Below are positions 1-5,557 of a stretch of 17,755 nt of DNA, piece by piece (within the stretch, counting starts at the first letter, position 1; each line of letters opens with the position of its first letter). The DNA comes from CAIWHR01 sp039931775. Its GTDB lineage: Bacteria > Pseudomonadota > Gammaproteobacteria > Burkholderiales > Casimicrobiaceae. Below the pieces are notes generated by a model. The model was given only the letters and a program-made list of their open reading frames with translations. It was not told the DNA's origin and did not search any database. Position numbers and translations under genes: made by a program. The stretch spans positions 1 through 17,755 of the forward strand of contig JBDTRG010000058.1 of assembly GCA_039931775.1 (NCBI GenBank). The letters run 5' to 3'.

Positions 1-574
1 GCGCCATGTGCCGGCCCTGGTACCGGGCGCCGTCGAGGTCCAGCTTCGAGGGCTGCCGGCTGCCGTCGCCGCCCGCGATGGTCGACGCACCATACGGCGA
101 ATTGCCCATGACCTCCGAGTAGCCCATCTGGCCCTCGAATGCATAGGGCAGGCCGACGATGATGAAGCCCAGATGCATCAGCACCGGATGGAAGGTGAGG
201 ATGGTCGACTCCTGTCCGCCGTGCTGGGTCGCCGATGAAGTGAACACCGACGCCACCTTGCCGACGAGCGCGCCCTTGGCCCAGAGTCCGCCGGTCTGGT
301 CGAGGAAGGTCTTCATCTGGCCGGCCATGTTCCCGTAGCGTGTGGGCGTGCCGAAGATGATGCCGTCGTACTGCGGCAATTCGTCCACCGTCGCCATGGG
401 GGCCGACTGATCCATCTTGTAGCCCGAAGCCTTCGCGACGCTCTCCGGCACCGTTTCGGGGACGCGCTTGACGACGACCTCCGCACCGGCTTCGCGTGCG
501 CCTTCGGCTTCTGCCTGCGCCATCTGCTCGATGTGGCCATAGGCCGAGTAGTACAGCACCAGTATCTTCGCCAT
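1..574 (-). CDS. wrbA: NAD(P)H:quinone oxidoreductase, WrbA type (3' end cut by window)
   Basis: This is a flavodoxin-like FMN protein that reduces quinones by two electrons with NAD(P)H, a cytoplasmic defence against semiquinone and oxidative stress. The start at 574 (MAKILVLYYSAYGHIEQMA) has an AGGAG ribosome site just upstream. Family signatures are visible in order: the FMN phosphate loop YYSAYGHIE (residues 8-16), GTPTRYGNMAGQMK (75-88), the TSSATQHGGQE segment (112-122) and NSPYGASTIAGGDGSRQPS (158-176). 191 residues are visible, and the usual length is about 200, so only a few C-terminal residues lie outside the window. It is monocistronic as far as can be seen, with 348 bp separating it from the stress protein upstream on the same strand. 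Family identity is very secure; physiological substrate is not shown. Confidence 0.96.
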   Translation of the reverse strand, partial: MAKILVLYYSAYGHIEQMAQAEAEGAREAGAEVVVKRVPETVPESVAKASGYKMDQSAPMATVDELPQYDGIIFGTPTRYGNMAGQMKTFLDQTGGLWAKGALVGKVASVFTSSATQHGGQESTILTFHPVLMHLGFIIVGLPYAFEGQMGYSEVMGNSPYGASTIAGGDGSRQPSKLDLDGARYQGRHMA

Positions 575-922
575 GGGGACTTCTCCTGAAGGGTGGGAAA
601 CGGACTTCGCCATCTGCTGCGGGCGCGACCGGCACGGCGATCCGTGCGGTTCCAGCGGACCGGATGCGGCGCCGCGGTCGATCGTTCCGACGCAACTCGG
701 GCAATCGCGTGAGCGCACCGATGACAATGCCCCAGGCGGGGCGCCGGTGATAGTCAGAACCCGTGACCGACTCGGTCAGGTTTGTCGAATATTCCACGGC
801 CGGGTCGGCGATCGGTTTGTCGCCGTAGCGCTTCGAGTTGCGCATGGTCGTCGCCCAAGGACCCGAGTTGCAGGCCGCGTCGCGCGCGCCGCCCTGCGAC
901 GCGCCAGGAATGACGCGATGCC
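575..922. other. Intergenic region with one hairpin, no supported gene
   Basis: This 348-bp stretch lies between the stress protein (stop at 923) and wrbA. It holds the wrbA ribosome site at its low end and a G+C-rich inverted repeat at 876-903. A minus-strand frame opening with ATG at 845 stays open across it, but it runs on out of frame through all of wrbA, has no ribosome site and gives an arginine-rich product, so I do not call it. The wrbA promoter should be here, but I see no convincing -35/-10 pair. Confidence 0.5.
876..903 (-). terminator. Possible terminator hairpin after the glycine-zipper protein
   Basis: An 8-bp perfect inverted repeat (CGCGTCGC at 876-883, GCGACGCG at 896-903) with a 12-nt loop lies about 20 nt past the stop codon of the upstream minus-strand gene. 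No U-tract follows. Chance hairpins are common at this G+C content, so this is weak. Confidence 0.25.
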
Positions 923-1519
923 TCAGCGCCGGCCCTGCAATAGCGCAGGCGCGCTCAATGGATCGAAGTCGGTCCAATCGCCCTCGCGCACGGTGCCTTG
1001 CGCTCGCTCGAGGTCCGCCGCGCCTTGTGCCTGCAACACGGTGATCGCATCGGTTTCCTGGGGCGCGGTGGCGGCGGCGACGGCAACGAAGACCCCGGCC
1101 TTGCGCGACTGCGCTTCGTCGGGCGGGGTACCTTCCTCTACTGCCTCGTTCCCCGCCTTCCTGGCCGCTTCGTCCGGATCGTCCAGTTGATTCAGCGTCC
1201 CGTGCAGGGAACCGACATAGGCACCGATGGCCGCACCCACCAGCGCCGCGCCCGGTCCCAGGAACGGTGCCGTCGCGAGTCCGACGGCGCCCCCTACACC
1301 CGTGCCACCGATGGCGCCCGCTACGGCGCCGGTATCGGCGTGATGGGCCCCGGCGGAAGCATCGGGATCCTGATGCGTGCCGCTGAGCGCGTGCGCTCCG
1401 GCCGGATTGACGAAGAACGAAGCGATGCTTTCGCGGGGAAATCCTTTCGCCTGCAAAGCGGCCACCGCCTGTTCGGCATTGTCCTGTTCATCGAACCTGC
1501 CGGCGATGATGGTATTCAT
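923..1519 (-). CDS. Glycine-zipper stress-type protein (MNTIIAGRF family), 198 aa
   Basis: The N-terminus (MNTIIAGRFDEQDNAEQAVA, then a GF...SFFVNPAG segment to about residue 40) resembles the small alpha/beta domain of general stress protein 17M/YflT-like proteins. Residues 64-108 form a glycine zipper (GAVAGAIGGTGVGGAVG... GAAIGAYVG) of the kind that packs helices in membranes or oligomers. A third part (about 142-187) ends in AITVLQAQGA and GDWTDFDPLSA. Start at 1519 is fixed by a strong GAGGAGG site in 1520-1540; a longer open frame to 1639 has no support. The gene upstream is a paralogue. Such proteins are common as hypotheticals in Burkholderiales. A stress or membrane-associated role is inferred, with no known enzyme activity. 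Confidence 0.8.
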   Translation of the reverse strand: MNTIIAGRFDEQDNAEQAVAALQAKGFPRESIASFFVNPAGAHALSGTHQDPDASAGAHHADTGAVAGAIGGTGVGGAVGLATAPFLGPGAALVGAAIGAYVGSLHGTLNQLDDPDEAARKAGNEAVEEGTPPDEAQSRKAGVFVAVAAATAPQETDAITVLQAQGAADLERAQGTVREGDWTDFDPLSAPALLQGRR

Positions 1520-1731
1520 GGGGCGTTCCTCCTCTTGCAAATCATGGTCCGAGGATGCCCCACCGCACACGCGATTTCTGTACGGGGGCGCACGCTCGCG
1601 TGCCATCGCCCCGTTGATGCCCCACGCCCCGTTCGACACGCCCGCGATACCGCGCTTGGGCGGATCGCCGGGATCCGGGCGCTGCGTCGCCCCACAGGAA
1701 AGCCGGGTTCGCGCTGGGTCCAGGGCCGTTC

Positions 1732-1762
1732 AACACTTGGAACGGACCCGCGTTCCAGTGTT
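1732..1762 (-). terminator. Strong hairpin after the zipper-less paralogue
   Basis: AACACTTGGAACG (1732-1744) pairs with CGTTCCAGTGTT (1751-1762): 12 base pairs, one bulged T, and a 6-nt loop. It begins 8 nt past the stop codon of the minus-strand gene ending at 1771. The stem is less G+C-rich than its surroundings, which makes chance less likely. No U-run follows it on the minus strand, so it could be a terminator or an mRNA 3'-end stabiliser. Confidence 0.5.
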
Positions 1763-1770
1763 AAGACGCC

Positions 1771-2355
1771 CTAGTCCCCTTCGCCGACCGAACTGCGGGC
1801 AGCGAGCGGATCGTAGTCGATCCATTGACCATGAGCGATCTTGCCCCAGGACTGCATCAGCCCGGTCGCCCCCTGCCCCTGGAGGATGGTGATTGCGCAG
1901 GCCTGATCCCACGCAGTCACGGCGCGGACCGCAATGCCGATACCGCGGTCGCCGGCGGCTTCAACGATCGCGCACAAATCCGATTCCGTCGATGGCCTGA
2001 CGGATTCCCGCGCCGACTCCAGGCGATCCAGGGCATCTCCATAAGGTCCGGTATAAGGTCCTACGCATGGCAGGACCTGAGAGTCGATCGTAATTGCTGC
2101 CAGTGCCGCTTCGAGATCCTCACGCGACATCGCCAGCAACTCGACCGCGGCGTCCGAATGCCCCTTGCCACCGGCCCGCAGCGCGGTGTCTGGCGGCGCA
2201 GGGTCATCGCCGGACCCTCCGGAAGCATGGACTTCAACCGATCGCAGGAAGAATCCTGCGATCTGGTCGTGGGCGAATCCCATCGCTTCGAGCGCCGTCA
2301 CCGCTTCCCGGGCCCGAGACTGCCCGTCGAACCTGCCCGCAATGATCGTGTTCAT
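1771..2355 (-). CDS. Paralogue of the glycine-zipper stress protein lacking the zipper, 194 aa
   Basis: The first ten residues (MNTIIAGRFD) are identical to those of the neighbour at 923-1519. The match continues through ALEAMGFAHDQIAGFF (21-36) and returns in YTGPYGDALDRLES (101-114), RGIGIAVRAVTAWDQACAIT (137-156) and GQWIDYDPLAA (176-186). The glycine-zipper segment is replaced by an unrelated, more charged stretch (about 64-100), so this copy is unlikely to insert in a membrane. It also has cysteines at about 97, 128 and 153. Start at 2355 is set by alignment with the paralogue; upstream is only a G-run (GGGGGG), a weaker ribosome site than the sister gene has. The frame is intact, so it appears to be a diverged copy and not a pseudogene. 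Function unknown. Confidence 0.72.
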   Translation of the reverse strand: MNTIIAGRFDGQSRAREAVTALEAMGFAHDQIAGFFLRSVEVHASGGSGDDPAPPDTALRAGGKGHSDAAVELLAMSREDLEAALAAITIDSQVLPCVGPYTGPYGDALDRLESARESVRPSTESDLCAIVEAAGDRGIGIAVRAVTAWDQACAITILQGQGATGLMQSWGKIAHGQWIDYDPLAARSSVGEGD

Positions 2356-2674
2356 GTCACCCCCCCAATACGGACTTCCAGGACGCGAGTCTGCCGCCCG
2401 CGATCGGCAGGGTCTGTGCGCCACCGCACGTGCGCTCTTGCCGCCGGCCAGGGACCGCTAGTCGTCGAACGCCACCGGGGCACTGCCCCCGACCGCAGTG
2501 CTCCAAGGCAGCCAGGCGGAGCGCTCGCGCGTCCGTCGTTCTCCTACAAGCAGCCGCGGCAGGGTCCCACTTCCTGCGGCGTCGCATGCGCGTAAGTTGG
2601 ACTGGTATGACTATCCCGGCATGTAGCGCCGGTCGAAATACGTCCCTCAATCGGCCTTATCAAGGAGTCCCAGC
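2356..2674. promoter_or_regulatory. Divergent intergenic region
   Basis: This 319-bp region separates the minus-strand paralogue from the plus-strand exported protein, so it should carry promoters in both directions. On the plus side an AAGGAG ribosome site stands at about 2660. The best promoter-like sequence I find is TTGGAC at 2597-2602 followed 18 nt later by ATGTAG, which is poor. Short open frames cross the region on both strands (for example 2430-2678, plus) but have arginine-rich products without ribosome sites. Confidence 0.4.
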
Positions 2675-3175
2675 ATGAATGCATCGAGAATCATCTTCAC
2701 CACCACGGGTGCGATCGCCGTGGTTGCCGCCATCGGATTCGCCCAGGCTCAAACGGGCAGCGATACCGGCAACGCGGACAATGTCACAGATTCACAAGGA
2801 CAGAACGTGACCACGGACCCGGGCACCCCGATGCCGAACTCGCCCAGCTCGTCGACCACGCCGATCTCCCCCAACACCGCCACCTCGCCCAACGCCGCCA
2901 CCTCGCGCAATGCTGCCACCTCGGCCAATGCTGCCACCTCGGCCGACGCCGCGAACTCGCCGACCCCGTCCGGTACCGCGCAGCGCGCGCAGCCTGCCAG
3001 AGTCGACTCGCAATCCACCGACAGCGCAAGACGTCGGGCCACGATCACCGGGCGCGCCAAGGCTGCCGACACGACCACAGGGATGAGTGACGGCAACGGT
3101 TCCGACGGAACCGCAGCATCGTCCAGTGGCGGGGGTACGCCGAAGGAGCGGGTCGCGCGCGTCGATCGCAACTGA
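2675..3175 (+). CDS. Exported low-complexity repeat protein, 166 aa
   Basis: A signal peptide is clear: MNASR, a hydrophobic run (IIFTTTGAIAVVAAIGF), then a likely cut after AQA at about residue 26. The mature protein is almost entirely Ser, Thr, Ala, Asn, Pro, Gly and Asp and should be disordered. Residues 65-94 are five copies of a hexapeptide (S-P-N-T-A-T, S-P-N-A-A-T, S-R-N-A-A-T, S-A-N-A-A-T, S-A-D-A-A-N). The C-terminal part becomes basic (ARRRATITGRAK, then KERVARVDRN). A good AAGGAG site precedes the ATG. No domain is recognised. The next gene, 135 bp on, encodes an exported transpeptidase-like protein, so a cell-envelope role is possible but only inferred. Stress-related or envelope-spacer proteins often look like this. 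Confidence 0.72.
   Translation: MNASRIIFTTTGAIAVVAAIGFAQAQTGSDTGNADNVTDSQGQNVTTDPGTPMPNSPSSSTTPISPNTATSPNAATSRNAATSANAATSADAANSPTPSGTAQRAQPARVDSQSTDSARRRATITGRAKAADTTTGMSDGNGSDGTAASSSGGGTPKERVARVDRN
2867..2956 (+). repeat. Five 18-bp in-frame tandem repeats
   Basis: Copies begin at 2867, 2885, 2903, 2921 and 2939, each with the pattern TC(C/G)-xxx-(A/G)AC/T-(G/A)CC-GC(C/T)-ACC, encoding S-x-N-A-A-T. Differences are mainly at codons 2 and 4 and at third positions, so the array is expanded but partly diverged. The copy number may vary between strains. Confidence 0.85.
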
Positions 3176-3219
3176 TTGCCCCCATCCATTGCGGCGCACT
3201 GCCGGCAACGCGCTTTACC

Positions 3220-3234
3220 GCTGCCGGCGGCAGC
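3220..3234 (+). terminator. Possible small hairpin after the repeat protein
   Basis: GCTGCC (3220-3225) and GGCAGC (3229-3234) form a 6-bp stem with a 3-nt loop 44 nt past the stop codon at 3175. No U-tract follows. The segment also repeats CTGCCGGC at about 3199 and 3221. Confidence 0.2.
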
Positions 3235-3310
3235 CGCGCTCGATACCGCGGCCAAGCCATGATCGCCGTTTCGCGAGGCAAGCAATGCCCAGCGTGAGCG
3301 GCGACGCCGC

Positions 3311-4111
3311 ATGCCCCGACCGCGCGCGCTGCCGCCGATGATCCTGCCGAAGCTGTTCTGTGGGGTCGTGCTGATGTCGGTCGCGATTCCGGCCGGGCTG
3401 CACTCCGGCGACGCGGCAATCCCCCGCACATCGCGGGTTTCCGTGCGCCAGTCCGCGCCGGAACCGACTCGAACGAATCGGGTGGCGAGCTTCGGCAACG
3501 AATCACCGTCGGTCGATGCGCGCCGCCTGGCCGATTCCATCGCCCGGTCGGGCGACAACGCCGGTGGCGCGTTCATCGTCGTCGACAAGAAGAATGCGCG
3601 ACTGTATGCGTTCGATCGCGACGCGCGGCTCAGCGGCTCGACTGCCGTTCTCGTGGGCGCGGCGCGCGGCGACGAGTCGGTGCCCGGGATCGGCTCGCGG
3701 CCCCTGGCAGAAGTGAGGCCCGAAGAGCGAACGACACCCGCCGGACGCTTCGTTGCGGAAGCCGGTCACAACGCCCGTGGCGAAGACATCGTGTGGGTGG
3801 ACTACGATGCCGCCGTTTCGATGCATCGGGTGCGCACGACGAACCCGCGCGAGCGCAGGCTGGAACGGCTCGCGACGCCGTCAACGGACGACAACCGGAT
3901 CTCCTACGGCTGCATCAATGTTCCGGTGGCCTTCTACGAACGGGTCGTCAGCGCGATGTTCGCCACCGACCGCGCGGTGGTGTACGTATTGCCCGAAGTC
4001 AGCTCACTGACCGAAGTGTTCGGGTTCGTCGATCCGTCCGGGACGCGCCGGCAGGCGGGCGATCCGGGCCGCGGGGCGCCGCCACCCGAACGGGCGCTTT
4101 CGTTGCGCTGA
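3311..4111 (+). CDS. Exported L,D-transpeptidase-like protein (YkuD-type, SYGCIN variant), 266 aa
   Basis: L,D-transpeptidases use a cysteine to make 3-3 peptidoglycan cross-links or attach proteins to the wall. A signal peptide or anchor covers about residues 10-36 (MILPKLFCGVVLMSVAIPAGL). The domain starts near 87 with AFIVVDKKNARLYAFDRDA, has TTPAGRF (141-147), a conserved His in VSMHRV (H172) and the nucleophile motif ISYGCINVP (197-205, Cys201). The residue before GC is Tyr where classical YkuD enzymes have His. The two nearest candidate starts are ATG 3311 and ATG 3338; neither has a clear ribosome site, and 3338 gives a tidier signal peptide. The gene ends 36 bp from a convergent hydrolase gene. 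Fold assignment is good; activity with this motif is uncertain. Confidence 0.75.
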   Translation: MPRPRALPPMILPKLFCGVVLMSVAIPAGLHSGDAAIPRTSRVSVRQSAPEPTRTNRVASFGNESPSVDARRLADSIARSGDNAGGAFIVVDKKNARLYAFDRDARLSGSTAVLVGAARGDESVPGIGSRPLAEVRPEERTTPAGRFVAEAGHNARGEDIVWVDYDAAVSMHRVRTTNPRERRLERLATPSTDDNRISYGCINVPVAFYERVVSAMFATDRAVVYVLPEVSSLTEVFGFVDPSGTRRQAGDPGRGAPPPERALSLR

Positions 4112-4123
4112 AGGTGCGTGCGC

Positions 4124-4161
4124 CGCCCCGTCACCTGGCCGGGGCGCTCACGGCGCCCCGG
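4124..4161. terminator. Overlapping hairpins between convergent genes
   Basis: CCGGGGCGC (4139-4147) pairs perfectly with GCGCCCCGG (4153-4161) over 9 bp with a 5-nt loop that contains the stop codon of the minus-strand hydrolase. CGCCCCG at 4124-4130 can pair with CGGGGCG at 4140-4146 instead, so the two stems exclude each other. The position between the convergent stops at 4111 and 4148 suggests bidirectional termination. There is no U-tract in either direction. Confidence 0.45.
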
Positions 4162-5245
4162 AAAATGAATCGGCGGTGACGCTGAGCTCTTTCGCGACGC
4201 GCTCCACGAAACCTCCCGCATGGTCGCCATCGATCCAGCGGACCACGACCACCGCGTCGTGCTCGGGTTCGATCCAGATGTAGTGTCCGCCGGCTCCGAC
4301 CATGAAGGCACTGCGCTTCGAGGCCCCGGGGAAGATCCGGCCCGTGGCGTTCAACCACATCAACCGCCCATAGAACGGCGCGAGCGCGGTCGGCAGCATC
4401 ATCTGTTCGATCCACCGCAGCGGGATCAGCTGCTGCTCGTCGTGGCGACCACCGCTCAGGACCAGCTGGCCGATGCGCGCCTGGTCGCGCGCGCTGATCG
4501 AGACGCCTCCGCCCCAGTGCGTCCCACCGGGCACCGATTGCACCCGGCGCGTCCCGCCGCCAGGAGCGGGAAGTTGCACCCACGCATCGTCGTAACCTTC
4601 CCATGTCCAGCCGTCGCTGGCGCCGATCGGCCGCGTCACGGTTTCGCGGAACACTTCCGGCAGCGGTGCGCCGAACAGGTGCAGCAACGCGAGCGAAAGC
4701 TGGTTGATGCGCACGTCGTTGTATTCCCAATAGCTGCCCGGCGCCTGCAACGGCCGCGGGTCGCCCTTGCGGCCCGCGGGCGGTTTCGGATCGTGGGCGA
4801 CCGTCCGATAGCGATCCACCGTGTCGGGCACGCCCAGGCAGGTGCCCTCCCATTCGCTGGTCTGTTCGAGCAGATGGGCCCACGTGATCGGGCGATTGTG
4901 GTCGGATTCGAAGCCGATGCCCGGCACGCGTTCGACGACGGGTTCGTTCTCGTCGGGCAGGAGGCCTCGCCCATGGGCCACGCCGGCCAGCAGCGCGAGG
5001 TAGGTCTTGGCGACGCTGAAGGTGAGGTCGGCGCGATCGGGCTCGCCCCACGCCGCGAGCTCTCGCCCATGCTGCAGGATCGCGCCGGACACCGGTCCGC
5101 GGACATGCACGGGTCCGCGCAGCCGGTTGTAGGGCGCGGGATCGTCGTGATGCACGCCCCACCTGGCGGGGTCGGCTTTGGGGTCGCGCGGCCAGGCGAC
5201 TTCGTGGGCCCGGGCAAATTCGATGGCGGCGGAGAAGTTGGACAT
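4148..5245 (-). CDS. Serine hydrolase of the beta-lactamase (class C/esterase) family, 365 aa
   Basis: This family (Pfam Beta-lactamase) holds class C beta-lactamases, DD-peptidases and esterases. The SxxK motif is in DLTFSVAKTYLALLAG (Ser77, Lys80). The second motif is EYND (174-177), in place of the usual Y-x-N. The third-motif region is probably AFMVGAGGHYIWIEP (313-327) near the C-terminus, without an obvious KTG. No signal peptide is seen, so it is probably cytoplasmic and more likely an esterase or amidase than a drug-resistance enzyme. Start at 5245 (MSNFSAAIEFARAHEVAWP) is chosen over an upstream in-frame ATG at 5356, whose extra 37 residues are Arg/Ser-rich without homology-like character; the ribosome site is weak in either case. 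It is divergent from the large regulator gene, a common place for a regulator's target. Substrate unknown. Confidence 0.85.
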   Translation of the reverse strand: MSNFSAAIEFARAHEVAWPRDPKADPARWGVHHDDPAPYNRLRGPVHVRGPVSGAILQHGRELAAWGEPDRADLTFSVAKTYLALLAGVAHGRGLLPDENEPVVERVPGIGFESDHNRPITWAHLLEQTSEWEGTCLGVPDTVDRYRTVAHDPKPPAGRKGDPRPLQAPGSYWEYNDVRINQLSLALLHLFGAPLPEVFRETVTRPIGASDGWTWEGYDDAWVQLPAPGGGTRRVQSVPGGTHWGGGVSISARDQARIGQLVLSGGRHDEQQLIPLRWIEQMMLPTALAPFYGRLMWLNATGRIFPGASKRSAFMVGAGGHYIWIEPEHDAVVVVRWIDGDHAGGFVERVAKELSVTADSFSGAP

Positions 5246-5323
5246 GGGGGTCTCGGTAGATGTAATGGCATGGCGCCTTGATGCAGTAGCCAAAGCCGTG
5301 CGAGTTTCAGAACGGCCCTCGAA

Positions 5324-5335
5324 CGATTCGAATCG
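5324..5335. promoter_or_regulatory. Perfect 12-bp palindrome, possible operator
   Basis: CGATTCGAATCG reads the same on both strands and lies in the region between two divergent genes, one of which encodes a transcription regulator. It is a candidate dimer-binding site. Other than its symmetry and position nothing supports it, and palindromes built on TTCGAA occur by chance. Confidence 0.3.
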
Positions 5336-5548
5336 CCGTGACGAGATTTTGCGCAATAGATCCGGGTGCGCCGGACCAGGTGGTGCACGCTACGTTTGAG
5401 CACAAAGCCACCGTGAATACGCGTGGCTAAAGGCGGTCAGTTTAAGCGGTTTCCCGCCGCATCTAAGCTCGAATCAAAAGCCGGCACCGGTACGGGCCAT
5501 GCCCACTGTCCGCGGCGTAGAATCCCCATGTCATCGAAGTTCTCCGGC

Positions 5549-5552
5549 GGAG
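5549..5552 (+). promoter_or_regulatory. Ribosome-binding site that decides the regulator start
   Basis: GGAG at 5549-5552, within GGCGGAGA, stands 5 nt before the ATG at 5558. The earlier in-frame candidates (GTG 5423, ATG 5528) lack such a site, which is why 5558 is preferred. Confidence 0.55.
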
Positions 5553-5557
5553 ATGGC

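Larger units (their letters stand above)
5246..5557. promoter_or_regulatory. Divergent promoter region with a 12-bp palindrome
   Basis: These 312 bp separate the minus-strand serine hydrolase from the plus-strand regulator and should hold both promoters. At 5324-5335 is a perfect 12-bp palindrome, CGATTCGAATCG, about 80 bp upstream of the hydrolase start. The regulator frame is open back to a GTG at 5423, but I see no ribosome site there. No clear -35/-10 pair was found. Confidence 0.45.

Noticed and set aside
1..845. Minus-strand frame opening with ATG at 845 (MRNSKRYGDKPIADPAVEYS)
   Set aside because: No ribosome site, becomes arginine-rich, and runs out of frame through all of wrbA with no stop in the window. 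The first 50 residues are less biased than usual, so a short real gene cannot be fully excluded.
2430..2678. Plus-strand 82-codon frame overlapping the start of the exported repeat protein
   Set aside because: Arg/Ser/Ala-rich product with no ribosome site or domain; the ATGA overlap with 2675 looks accidental.
2867..2956. CRISPR-like direct repeats
   Set aside because: Units are contiguous, in frame and without spacers; this is a protein repeat.
4148..5245. Beta-lactam resistance gene
   Set aside because: The SxxK motif is present, but no signal peptide and no clear KTG motif are seen; an esterase or amidase of the same fold is more likely.
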